From Bolinopsis microptera (taxonomy: Eukaryota; Ctenophora; Tentaculata; Lobata; Bolinopsidae): DNA of 60,000 bases. The translations under genes were made by a program, and so were the position numbers. The notes below the pieces were generated by a model. The model did no database searches. It saw only the letters and a list, made by a program, of their open reading frames with translations, and was not told the DNA's origin. Of this stretch, positions 23,421-36,315 are shown one piece after another. Positions within the stretch are counted from its first letter, which is position 1. Each line of letters starts with the position of its first letter. The stretch is taken from contig NC_087072.1 of the NCBI RefSeq assembly GCF_026151205.1, positions 9,795,669-9,855,668 of the forward strand. Reading direction: 5' to 3'.

Positions 23421-26400
23421 AAGAGCTGTTTTGCATTTTGAAAAATACGTATTTTACGAATTTTAAATAAAATATCAAAAATACTTAAATAGCGTATTTT
23501 ATTTTCGTAAATATAAAAATACGTAATAAGTGGTTATTGTAACCATTGATAGCCCAATAAACGTAATAAGCAACTATTGCTTTTATATAAATTTACAATT
23601 TTAATCAAAACTCGCGTAGCTCTGTCCGTTTTCACCTCGCATATTGACTTTAAGAGTACAGGCACGTGCTATGAAACCCAAGAGCATTAAAGCGTTGAAG
23701 TAAATAGAAATGTGTCCTGAAAAATTCAAACGAATGACATAACTTTAGTCTTTGAATGAAATTTCAAAGGAAAAACGTATTTTAAACGTAGTTTTCTGAC
23801 GTATTAATTTATAACAAAAATACGCAAAATACGGCGTATTTAAAAAATTATCTCACGTAATTTTTTTCAACTCTGCGTTATTCGGATAATTAAATTCTAG
23901 AATATAAAGAGACGGCAATCCCCCGGAGCACACAAAACGTGCGTTTAGATGCATAATATCCTAACAGTCCATAGCGTCATTGTAAAAACGCTTCTTATTC
24001 CTACTCCACAAAGTAAGGAACATGCCAAGCCTTCTCCCTAAATCCTCAAAGAACTTTTTCCCTCACGATATTCCCACCTATAATTCCACATACAACATAA
24101 CCTTTCTTGGTTTCACAACTTACCAAAGGCCCAACATTAAGAAATACTTCTTTTCTTCAAAGGACCCATGCTCTCATACAAAACAAAGTTAGATATAACT
24201 ATTCCAAGTTCACTTTTCAATTGAAATCTTTAAAAATTCCAGCTAAGCGCGAAACTCCTCAAGCTGCAAAAAGCTCAGGAGACGATGAAAATTGGCCAAA
24301 TTTCTTACTTTATTAGTATACCTGGGCTAAGAAATCTCCAAAGAGAAGGGCGCTCGCAAATAGACTACAGCACCGTTATAAGTAGAGACGACAACGCGTA
24401 AAGAAAGATCACTCGCGACAAATGACTTATGATCTTTTTATCAACAACTATCCTTTTAATTTCACTGCCACTTATATTGCCGAATTTACATCTGCGCCGC
24501 AAAACTTTTTTATCTAATTATTACAAACAGTAATTACATGTTTACAAATTGCGACTTCACCAGTTTTGCAGACCGTTTTATATAGTCACTTTTAGTAGGG
24601 CATTTATTTAATATAGTTTATTTTCCATAATTATATTTTAGTGTGACTCATATAATACATTATGTAATAACCATTTATTAATAACTTGCGGCACACGCCA
24701 ACCTCCACCGTGGGGTTTCAAAACAAAACAAACACATTAAGAGTACCAACAACTGGATTACTTCCATAGTTATGAGTAGTATCTTTTCAATCGAAACTTC
24801 ATCAATGAGAACGACAATAACATTGAAACATAACGCAATAGTGGAGCAAAGTTAATAAGTATGTTTATTCTTCTGAAATACTCGACGGTTTGGAGCTGCG
24901 ACTGAACTTAAGACTTTTTTCTAGGCCCATATATGAAATGAGGGATTGGAGAAACCACAGATCAAACCAATCATAAAATTGAGGCGTACATCATCACACG
25001 CGATAAATAATATTGTTAATATTCACTACGATTGTAAATTATTTATTAAAAGGATAGTAAAGATACCATAATTATAACAATCAGTTAGTAAGTTTGCGAT
25101 TGAGCTATCTTTTGGTGAAAGCTAATGAAAATAATATAAGACCGATATTTGATGATGATGGAAAGTAATCTTCTACTTCCGACTTGCCAGCCACTCACTT
25201 ATAAAAATGACTGGCACTGGCCAACTCCTAAGTTCAGCACAACTTATACGAATAAAGACAAAAAGTAGGACTGAAAAATTTCCCTTCAACACATGGCAGT
25301 CCCTAAAAACAATCACAAACCGCCTCACACCGTCACCGTAGGGACATTTTCGGGGACTCGTTGTCGCCGACCAAAAATGTCGCTGCGGATAAAAGCTATT
25401 CTAGAAACAAAACGCGGTATAATTTCTCATCAGACTCCATGTCTTAGTCTTACGAATAACCTCACCTGACAGATCGATATGAATTGGTTGACAAAAATCT
25501 CAAACAGACGAAATAAAAAAGGCGAAGGTCATTATGACAATGCGTGATGTTGACAGTGCCGCGACATGACAAACCCTCTCAATAACATTAACCACTAGAT
25601 TCTGGAAGGGTGAGATGAACTTGTCTGCTTTTAGCCCATACGCCAATTGAACTCGTCGATATTCGTGTTTCGTCACCCACACCTTCTACTGGTAACGTAT
25701 ATAAGATCAGAAGAGCTTCTGTTGTATATCCTACTATTTAATACTTGTCTTCACGCTAGATTTGAGTAAGGACCAGTAAAGTTATACGACGGAAAGGCCG
25801 TTATATTAAATCTCGGGGACAAATCGTGAAACAATTCTCATTCAGGTAATCACCATTGAAACCTTTTGGCGCTCACGGTTCCACCAATTCCAATAGAAGC
25901 TAAGTACATTAAACGTTAGAAGCATCATAATGGTGATGCTATGTAAAACGTTATATTAGCGTAATTCAGTTGTGCCATGCAGAGCCACCGGCCTCAACAT
26001 ACCAAAGTTCTCCGCACATCCTATTGACTCTTGTAGCATAGTAGTGTTTAGCAATTAAAATTAATTACACTCATACATTATTTCTTGCAGGTATACTTTA
26101 GTTCCTTTTTGTGATATAAGATAATTGTTTGTTTTTGGTCATTTGAAAGATTCGGCCAAACAAGAGCTGATCATGGACTGGAAAAGTTGAAACTGGATAA
26201 AGGGCGAACAGTCCCAAGATAAACTCAATATGATTGCATGTATTCCACTATGTTGAACAATTATGGTAGGTTTAACAGCCTGTGGATAGTCATGTTGGCC
26301 AATAGTTTTTTAAAAATATTATTAAAACCACATGGCCCTCCAGGAGTCAAAGATGGAATGCATAGTGCATACCTAAAATAATCCTATGTTAGATTTGACA

Positions 26401-28115
26401 CTTAATTTTAAAGTTCTCACAAGAATAGTAAGCATAAATTGATGAATTATTCAACATTATGAAGGAGCTCGAAAAGGGACCAATCACAAGCATGAATTTC
26501 GCTCACATGATCGGTCTTTTAATTTCCTTGTGCGTAATTCAGTAATTGGTTCATTTGGAGTCTGAATGAATAGGTGCGGGATTTATAATGGCTATGTTTT
26601 TTCATTCGAGGGTAATGTACTATATGTTTATTGATAGGTGGATTGAGAGGTTGTTTGAAAATCGGCTAAAAATAAGATATATTATTGGAGGATTCACTTA
26701 GCTGTACCTATTACATGTATCATACATATATTTAAATGAACATCTTATGCTCTGGTAGCAGGGAGGTGTTTGATGTAGTGGCTAGTATTATAGATGAGAG
26801 TTGGTAATGCTCAATCGTCCATAATTATTAATTGTATTAACTTCTCAATCTACCGATGAAGACACATATGCACCTTTATAAATAGTGAATACACATATGA
26901 ATACCTAATGCGATATCTTTCATGTCTGACTCTATCGAAACTAGACGAAGGCATGTATTTGTTTTCCCATCCCATAGTGGAGAAACACTAATGTCTAGAA
27001 TTACTGGTTTGCAGGAGTGTAGCTCTTGTTGGAAATGAGTTCTCTTATGAAAGGATCTAAATGTGTTATACTGTTCAAGAGAGCCAGAGTAACATTTTCT
27101 AAGGCCGAGAATTGCGAATGAAATTCATATTGTCACTAAGGTGCAAGAGTGAGCTCTGAGAATGGATTACTTAACTGATGGACCATGGCTGAGATTGCTG
27201 CTAATTTTTGATAATTGCAGCAGTTGTAGTGCTTGCAGCTTTGTCGCAAAAAGGAGGATTATAAACTGTTCTTCTCTCTGCTATAAAAATATCAAAGGTT
27301 ATCAGATCCACGAGGAGATCAGAACCAAAGCTTTATGTAGACTTCCGATTATAATTCATGATATAAACTAGTAATACTAATAGTGCCAGATTCCGCAGAC
27401 TATAGAAATAAGAATATTAACGAGCACCTTTACCCATTGGGATATCATGTAGGACCTTTTGGTTAACATGAATACATATCAATGACTTGCGCATGCGTAC
27501 GTACTATGCGAGAAAGTAAGCAGATGAAGTACGAAATCATTCTTTTGTAGAAATACAATATGCTACCAACGAATGATACTTATTAATCAATATCTCACTA
27601 ACCGACGTGGCAACACGAAAGATGCAAGTTAAGAATTACACTATTGACACGGACATGTGGACATATAAAAGAACCTATTTCCCGAACAGCTTTCTTGCAA
27701 TGCACTGATCAAACCACAGTCATTACTCATTGCATCATGTTTTAACATGCAAGTATATTAGTGTCATCAACAGACCATTCACAAGCTAGAAATCGAATGG
27801 TTACGGATCACAGCCGATGTGATCTCAGTGCCAAAGTGCGCTCTATTCAAGATTATTGACATATGTCGTAATTCTGAGAATCGAGTGCCTAATGTTAAAT
27901 CGATAATGTGCAGGATTTATGAATTGTACGACTAAGTGGTTGTTTATGAAATACTAAACGTCAACTATTTGAACAAAACTGGGGTGCGTCATCGCTAACC
28001 GTCAAATATTCCGAAACTTCCAGATTTTAGACCTGACGAAGACTGGCAAAATTCAGCAAATTATTTGCTCTTCTTGTCAATTAATACGAAAAATAACGGG
28101 CTAATATTGTTTGAG
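23421..28115. other. 4.7-kb stretch without recognisable genes
   Basis: AT-rich sequence with only short chance frames (for example 24107-24316, 25500-25682, 27162-27371). The first few hundred bases may still be the LINE tail. I saw no convincing inverted-repeat ends. Confidence 0.4.
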
Positions 28116-28227
28116 TGTTTGATGCAGTAAAATCGCCAAAGGGGGTTTTCACCAATTACTTTATTTAGCCGCTAAATAAAGTAATTGGTGAAAACCCCTT
28201 TGGTGATTTGATAACTGCATCAAACAC
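28116..28227. repeat. near-perfect 110-bp hairpin
   Basis: Two arms of about 54 bases are inverse copies with minor bulges, meeting at TTTAGC-C-GCTAAA, so almost no loop separates them. The inner 33 bases of each arm match except for one missing base in the right arm. Confidence 0.85.
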
Positions 28228-28785
28228 CAAACAAGAATCCGATTGAAGGAGTAAACAACTTTCGTCTAAAAGTAGGAGATGTGATAATAAACGAAGAAAG
28301 CATCTGTGTACTCTGTTCGTATGAGAGCAAATTAAAGTGCAATAAGCCGGGTTACTGGCAATAATAAGGACTGACAGCAAAACACGTCACAAATACGTAA
28401 CCGGGAAACATACCACAAGTTTACAAGCTTCTTAATTAATATACTAATTATATTAATTAATATATTAATTAATATTGAACTCCAATTTGTTTTGATGTTT
28501 TACGGTTGTTACAATACACTGAGAGGGCCGCGACTATTAAAACTGTGTTTACAATTTACATGGTACGATGACCGACCCCAAAAAAAAAAATCCTGATCCT
28601 AGAAGACAAACACTTTGATGTGTAAAAATTAATTACTCTGTGCTGAAACATAACATATGAGTGCAAATTGATTGAGTATATTATATATATATATACAGAG
28701 CTGAAAATTAACACCGAACCAAAGATAATTAAACTCATCAATTATGAGAATTTGGCAGCATATTTCAATAGTTTATATTAGCCGG

Positions 28786-29044
28786 ACTGTAACTGTAAGT
28801 GTAACGCACATGTAACTGTAACGCACACATGTAACTGTAACGCACATATGTAACTGTAACGCACATGTAACTGTAACGCACACATGTAACTGTAACGCAC
28901 ACATGTAACTGTAACGCACATGTAACTGTAACGCACATGTAACTGTAACGCACATGTAACTGTAACGCACATGTAACTGTAACGCACATGTAACTGTAAC
29001 GCACATGTAACTGTAACGCACATGTAAGTGTAACGCACACATGC
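28786..29044. repeat. 17-bp minisatellite, about 15 units
   Basis: The unit AACTGTAACGCACATGT is repeated head to tail, with some 19-base variants carrying an extra CA. The long Cys/Val/Thr/Tyr frames in all three minus frames are repeat translations, not genes. Confidence 0.95.
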
Positions 29045-30269
29045 GCTGCTGCACTGCACTCAGCAGAAGGTTAACGAGGAACTTGTAAGGTATCCACAGC
29101 TCGATACGTGTTCAACAACAAACATAACTATTGTAACTATCACTGTCTACAACTATTTTTATCTGTACTGCAGTCTGGAAGAGCAGCCTTTACCAAAATG
29201 AAAGAGAATGTGGGTCAAGATATTTGTGTGAGATATTTTACAGGCCGTCCGGAGGTTCTAAAATATGCAGAGAATTGTAGTTAGCGAGAGTGAACAAACA
29301 CAAGAATTTGCCATACTCTTAAAGCAATTACCGAGTAAAGCTGTTGTCGACAAGTTCGAGTCGGTGATACTTCTACCCAGAGCAAGGAACAGATCAACAG
29401 TTGGCAAGAATCAGAGGAAGTTTAACATCTTTATCTTTATCGACAGATCGTTAAGTGAGCGAGATTTGCACTTTAAAGCTAGCAAAATGTTGTAGTTATA
29501 CCATGGAGACTTGCGAATTTCAACCTTGGCTAAACTCCAGAACTAATATATACAGCATGCCTCTTTACACTAGCAGTTTTCTCAAACTATCTCTTATAAT
29601 GAGCTTTACAACTACAAAACTGTCCAGTTGAACGGAACAACTATTGACTCACGTTCTAATAGTAATAGAACAAACCAGCTCACGTTTTACGTTGTAACTT
29701 ACAATGTAACGGACAATTCCAACTAAAAGTCTGACACGCTGGCTGATGACGGGTTACAGTGAGAGTGACACCCCTGAAATTACAGCTAATAAGTAACAAC
29801 CTCACCTCAACTACAGTTTGAGTCATGCAGTCATTTAACAACAACACCCATTCAACTGAGAGATATACACGTACTAATTGTTATGTTCTAATGTTCAGAA
29901 TGAGCAGTGCTGTGTGGCATGACACCACCACCAATGTCCTACAGTGGAGCGGAAATTTGACTAGCTCAATACATTTGTAACTTGTTACTGTTAACTGTAT
30001 AACGCGGGTATAAGACTCAAAATCTGTTTGGAGTCGTGTGAGATACTGCTAGCTAACTCAGGACTAGAGGCTGTGACGCAAAACGCGAATTAGCAGTATT
30101 TTCCTTGCCAGAATTAAGCGTGGCATTGAGCTAAAAGTTTTTGTGGGCCTCTGACGTTTGACAGCGAACGCGGACAGGTAATGACACTGTCGTGGCAAAA
30201 GGTTTACATCTTAAAAAGGTACTTGATTTCTTGATCTGACGTCTCACTAATGGACGTCAATTCATATAA
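29045..30269. other. no gene recognised
   Basis: AT-rich sequence. A 76-codon frame at 29265-29495 (plus) shows no known motif and no splice context. No repeats stand out. Confidence 0.35.
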
Positions 30270-31118
30270 TAAAGGAGTTATGATTGCAAGCCATAAAGCT
30301 GTCTGCACCTACCAGATTCACGCCCTAAAAGCTGTCATGATTTGATGAAACGATCACATAATCTGAAATTTCCAGTACCACAAGTGAGATTTACAGTCTT
30401 ACTTAGTTATATTAAAATTAAATAGACCAGGAATTTCTATCAATATCATGGAATGCTAACAGCAAAAGCGTTTGGAATGATAATAAAAATGATCCATCTG
30501 TCACTAAGGTCTCCGCGACTCCAATTTTAATGAAATAGAATTTAAATTCTGAGGAAATGATCATGCAAAAAAACAAAACGTTTCATTCTGCTCAGTGCTC
30601 ATACTGTTTTAAATGTAACCTCTAAGAATGAAATTGAAGGCAAAAAGTAATATGCAACTTAAATGAATAGTTTCACTCAAGAATAGCAGCTCATATTTAA
30701 ATATTTGTCCTCTATAATTTGATTTTCACTTTCTGCATGGTCATGGGGTCATGAAATTGCAAAATATGTATCATATTTGGGCAGTCGAGTTGCAAATCTA
30801 CTGAAGAAGTAAAAATGAATTGCAAAATACTGCTGGCCCATCGTGCCCAACTTATATCAAACTTACAGGTATACGAGAAACCTTGTAAGTCAAGCTAGAA
30901 ATGAACATGATTTTGCTCTGGAATTACGTGGAATGTGAGAATTTAACCATGGTCATACACAAACCTGTTAATTAAGTAAAACTGTAAATCGCACTTGTGG
31001 TAATGGTAGTGGTCTAGATTACGTGATCGTTTCATCAAATCATGACAGCTTTTAGACGTGAATCTAGTAGGTGTGCAGAAAGCTTTACGGTTCACAGTCA
31101 CAACTCCTTTTTATTATC
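30270..31118. mobile_element. 0.85-kb element with about 135-bp inverted termini
   Basis: The left arm (30270-30415) and right arm (30975-31118) are inverse copies at about 80-85%, both containing AAAGCTGTCATGATTTGATG. Both ends begin ATAATAAA and then AGGAGTT. The centre has no open frame, so it is non-autonomous. Confidence 0.75.
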
Positions 31119-32399
31119 ATCGTGATAAATTGCACAACTTACATCTTAAGAATAGGACCGATCGCCCTGATTTTATTGCATTTTGAATATGGCTAGGCTA
31201 CAATAGTCGGAAAATTCTAACCGGCGATGTGATGTTATCATTAAGCCAGATTGGATATGATGGGAGCAAACCTCGCCTTGATTTACCGTTGTTCGATACC
31301 AAAAAAGCCGGGGAATATTAGAACTGTGGACTAAGCATATAAACTTCTCACAAGCCGTTTTACAAGCACTATCGTCTCAACTGAGCAAAGTACAAACTCC
31401 TATTGCTCTTCTATTGGTCCGTTACAGTGATCTTTTGAAGAACACTCCAACGAATGAGAAGTGAGAACTAAAATTATCGAGCCAAATTATGGAATTCGGT
31501 ATCTACTTTTAGTAGTAAAAGGCATTAAATTATTGTCCTTGCAATGAAACAATTCACGTAATTCTGATCAGATAGCTTGCATATTACATAGCAATCAGCT
31601 TAACTATTAAACGTTAAACATGTGTCCTTCATGGAGCTATTTAGTTAGATATCAGTTAAATTATTTAACCCATTCAAATATTAGGGCGTAGTTAACGCAG
31701 ACGCAGCCGAATACCAGCTCCGAATTCCCCATTATATTGAATTGTGAATTTGTAGGCACTAATTGAACGGCCCAGTAACAGTAATATATAAATAGTCAAA
31801 TATTTATAGTTATACTAAAGTAGTAATAGTATGAGAAAATTACCATAACATGTAGGGGGATAGTATAAGCCATGTGCACTGTGCAGCTCCACCCAAAGCA
31901 ATATTCCACGTAACAATACTCCACGTAACAATATTCCACGTAACAATACTGAACCATCACAATAGCAATATTATTATTATACAAATACAACTATTGGTAT
32001 TGGTAAGCAGGCGATACCGATACAGATGTCATTGTGCAGCCCCAACCAGTCGACATCGGCTCATATGCAACACAAGCTACTATTTCACAGACATGTCAGC
32101 CTATCTGTTTGGGTATTCGGGTTACAGAATAATCATTTCCTTCGTTATCTGTTAGTGTAATTGTCCAACATGCAACTATATACCTGTCACCTGAATCCTG
32201 AATTAATGTGAGATTTGTGTCGGTAATTAGGGTCGATGTTCATTGTTCATGCATAAAGTATAAAACCATGAACCTTATTATATAGTCTGGTCAGTTAAAG
32301 ACAATCACCTGCATTTCATAGTAGAGGGGTGAAATTTTGTTGGGGACTCTCAAAGGTCTATAAAACTGGGGGGGAAAATTGGAGCCCAAAAATCCAGAC
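31119..32399. other. no gene recognised
   Basis: AT-rich sequence. A short tandem of TTCCACGTAACAATAC (three units near 31900-31945) generates the small minus-strand frame there. Confidence 0.35.
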
Positions 32400-32525
32400 T
32401 AAAAAAATCGCCCGTTTGGCCACCCCAAATCGCCCGTTTGGCCACCCCAAATCTTATATAATTATAAGAATATCACACAAAATGGTGTGGCCAAAAGGGC
32501 GATTTTCCGAGTATATAATTATATA
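32400..32525. repeat. short inverted repeat with duplicated arm
   Basis: AAATCGCCCGTTTGGCCACCCC occurs twice in tandem in slightly different contexts, and its inverse lies at about 32486-32506. The internal piece ATAAGAATATCACACAAAAT recurs at about 33588-33607, suggesting a small dispersed element. Confidence 0.55.
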
Positions 32526-32864
32526 GTCCAAGTTGTATAGGCTTCAGCTGAACATCGTACTGACTTTTTTTTAAAAGTCTGATAAAAGGAAAATCATGAA
32601 AATGTCCTACCGGTTAGGAAATTTTCAAATATCAGCTTTAGCTTTCCTCGACACAAACGTCACTGTTTTGACTAAATTTATCCTCCACGACCAATTAGTG
32701 AGTTCACTGTGGCACACGATTAAAGAAGAAAGCTGTATGACAAACGGAAGTTCATCAGAATAAAAGGAGACATTTTGAAAGATTTTAAACAAGTAAAATG
32801 TTGTGGTTTTATTCTTATTAGTTAACTATTAGACACATCCAGAATATAGAAGTGTCTAATATAA

Positions 32865-33397
32865 GGGGCCATCTACTTTTCAGACCACCCCCCCCCCTCA
32901 CTCTCCCTGCCCGGGTGGGCGGGTGTGTCCGAATTTTCAAAACCACCCTCCCCCGGACGTCCGGATTTCCAGCTACTTTTAAGAGTACAAATAGAACCAA
33001 TACAACTGAAATTCATTATTAATAAAATGTGTAGTTACTTAAAATAGACAATAATACATTTAATGTCGAACAAGTTTAGCACAGTTACATTTAAGTACTT
33101 AAGTAGCCATCCAATCGAATAAGTTTTAACGCAGTAGAAGAATATGCGAGTTGTGTCTCGGCTCTCATGAGCTTCTCTGGGAATCGACTTCTCGTTCAAA
33201 ATACGGGAATCTAAACTTACAAAGTAATTAGTGTCAAAGAGTTGAAATAAATGGGACTTTTTCGTTAATTCTGCCAAAATTTCCGGACGTCCAGATTTTC
33301 AGAAACCACCCCCTCCCCCTGTCCGGATTTGTCCGAAATCCCAAAACCACCCCCTCCTTCCCTCCCTATTTGCCGGACGTCCTAAGTAGATGGCCCC
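32865..33397. mobile_element. 533-bp C-rich inverted-repeat element
   Basis: Ends read GGGGCCATCTACTT and its inverse AAGTAGATGGCCCC. TAATAT occurs next to both ends, within 8-base flanks that agree at six positions, so an aged 8-bp (hAT-like) duplication is possible. Subterminal zones carry repeated CCACCCCC and CCGGACGTCC blocks in both halves. No transposase. Confidence 0.6.
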
Positions 33398-35617
33398 TAA
33401 TATGGCATGCTTCTTTCAAAAATTAGCAAAATCGATCTGCGCTCAGCCAAAATCAGTTTGTAGCCAATGACTCAGCTTCTAAATTAAGCATTTTTGACTT
33501 ATGGCCATTCTGATCATTTTTATCCCATTCAATATTAATTTCAATGTTCAGAAGCCGTCAGCCGATAGGAATAAAACTATGTATATATAAGAATATCACA
33601 CAAAATGGTATGATTGTGAACAAGAATTCTGACGTATTTTGGTTCTATAGACCTTTAAGAGGCTTACAAAATTGTTCACTAGCCCTCTACTTTGAAATGC
33701 CGCGGCCGGTGATTGGCTCATATTGTCCGGAACTGACCAAACTATTACAGTTTATTGACCTATAGTGGTATAAAATTTAAATATTCGTATCATTCGGTAA
33801 TCTAACTCTAAGTTAAGATTGTAAGATCGTTAAACAAAGACACAAACAGATGGGCAGGAACTGAGAGGGTAATACTAAGAGCATAAGGCTGTTCTCAGCT
33901 CTTCAATCTATTCCTGTACTGGATCAACAGTGAAACATTTCGGGGTAATTATGTGAGATACGTCAATCGAACTGGAGATACGATGCTAAAAGCTTTAAAG
34001 AGGACACAGGTAATGGTGGGCATTGTTATGATTTGTCTACAATACAGAGCAACTCTACAAATACGAGCTAAAATGGTGCATATTATTAAAGCACTGCTCG
34101 CTGTACTTGAAGTGGCTGATATTAAATGTTGTTCAAGGATATATAACGGCCAGATGCCAGTAGCATGGAAATTAAGATATTGAACTGAAAGCAGACATAA
34201 CAGTAGAGTAATGAAGGACATGTGCTTGCATTCCTATAATCCCAGGATTCTCTCAGCATGATTAATACACGACTAACGTACGCGAATCGCAATTTTCAAA
34301 AAGTAGGCCTGTTCTAACACATCATATTTGGGTCGAAATTGAGTTTTATAGTAAAGTTCTTTCCGGGGAATCGAATTCTGTGACAACTGCACATGTATAT
34401 TACCCTTCTCGTTCGCTTTATAACCGTATAGTTACATCAATTTCCTGGAATCAAAGTTAAAAGCCAATCTTCTGATAAACATAAAGCATACAAAACACTA
34501 CAAACAAATCACTTTAACGTATGTCTTGAAAGCTACAAAGATCTTAAACACGAATTCACCCACCTATTTACTGAAATAACAAATATTCTATAAAATGGAA
34601 AACTACTACTCATATTACTTATTAGGATATATAATAATTTCAACAGAGGTGTAGACCAAACCGAATGTATGGGATAATTCAAAAATTCAGGTCAAACATT
34701 GCCTCTCTGTTCGCATTAAACTAAGAAGATGTGATCTCAAGATTTTACTCCCATCAGTTGGTTTGGTCTATAGTAGATTGCCTAAATTCAGACACGCATT
34801 AAAAATTTGTCTTCAAACATAATTTACATTGTTTTTGGTGTATTTTTGACTGTTTGATCAAAAATTGTGAATAAGTAAAGTTGTAATGCTATCCTAGAAG
34901 ATCCTACCCACAGTATAATAGCTCGGAAATTTCACAAAAGCATTAAATCAACTTGAAGACAAATCAGCAATGCGTAAGTGGTTGCGCTAACTTTCAGTGA
35001 ATCTTTTACCGTTATTTAATTTGAAAACTTAAACACTGTACCTAATTCCAATCTCCATTAAACTTGAACTTTGATGCACGGATAAAATAATTACCTCAAC
35101 TTCAAGAAAACATTATATTCTCGTTTAAACGTAAATACGTAATCGCGAGAAATTGAGGAACAGTTTATCTTGTGGGCGGTTACGAATGGCTGGAAATGGA
35201 AAATATAATTGGAACAAGCATATAATGGTATTTCTTGGACCGTATAAAAGATCAAAGTTTCAAATAATTTTGAATTTTGTCTTCTTTAATAACATTATTT
35301 CGATAACACATTTTAGTTAACTATCTATATTTGCTTACTAGCTAAAAACTATGGAATCCAGTACCTAGACGGAATAAAGATTTATTCTAGGCATGAAAAA
35401 CAAAAATATTTCGCAAACGAGTTAATCTACCTATTCAGAAATTAGGACACAATAAGATCTCAGCAAGTGAAATCTCAGAATTTTAACACATTCCGGACCA
35501 CATCACACTATCATACCAAATGTTGTCAAATATAAACAGAATTTTTCTTTGAGATTCGAAGATATTTTTAGTGCTAGTACAATCAAAAATGAGATGTTGG
35601 TGGGATTTTCAGTAATT
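33398..35617. other. no gene recognised
   Basis: AT-rich sequence with short unrelated frames on both strands (33544-33765, 33949-34221). No family resemblance, splice-supported exon or clear repeat was found. Confidence 0.35.
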
Positions 35618-35751
35618 GTGCAGACCCGTCTGAAAAAATTATTTATGTACACAACGAGCTTTCAGAGGATTTTTAACATTTTAGAGTCCCACATCCTTTG
35701 AAAGCTTGTTGTGTCGGAATACTGATTCTGTTCAGACGGATCTGTCAGCAC
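35618..35751. repeat. 134-bp imperfect palindrome
   Basis: The outer arms (GTGCAGACCCGTCTGAA and inverse) and inner arms (ACAACGAGCTTTCAGAGGAT and inverse) pair in order, with mismatched stretches between. It resembles a small foldback MITE. Confidence 0.6.
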
Positions 35752-36315
35752 TATAACGCAGGGCTTACTTTCGTTTGACAACACCATAGATAACAATCAG
35801 CAGCAGCGAGAGTGTCGGCTTTAAAATCATTTGTCTGGTAAACTCTAGATAAAAACAGTCAACATAACATTTTATAAGTACAACTAAAATAACTTTTCTT
35901 CAATAAATACCAAAGTAAGTTTTTCTAAATTCTCAGGAACACAGTTTAAGAACAGAATAAACCCGAAACAATGATACCCCTCTCCTGGCATTACATTGAA
36001 ATCTGAACACGAAATGTATTTATCTTGGCCTGTCAAAATACTTCACATTCCTAATTCCTATTAAAATTGCACGTTACACAGTTTACTGCATTTCCCATGA
36101 GCATAAAATTCCGGGGTTTTTCTGTTCTTAAATTAGGTTCGATTATGATGATCAGGATGCCCGACAATTTAGTAAAGTCTCTGTGGAATATAAAGCTGTT
36201 CAATAATTCTACATCAATCTAAATCAGTCCTATATTAAAATCTCTCAGCAACAATCATGACCGTCCACATTGTCCACAATGCCATATAACAGCAGTAAGT
36301 TCATCTCACGTGACC

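Noticed and set aside
28786-29044. CRISPR-like array
   Set aside because: Units are contiguous with no unique spacers, and the context is a eukaryotic genome.
28765-29059. Three overlapping 91-93-codon minus-strand frames
   Set aside because: They are translations of a 17-bp minisatellite and open in all three frames because of the repeat, with no independent gene signal.
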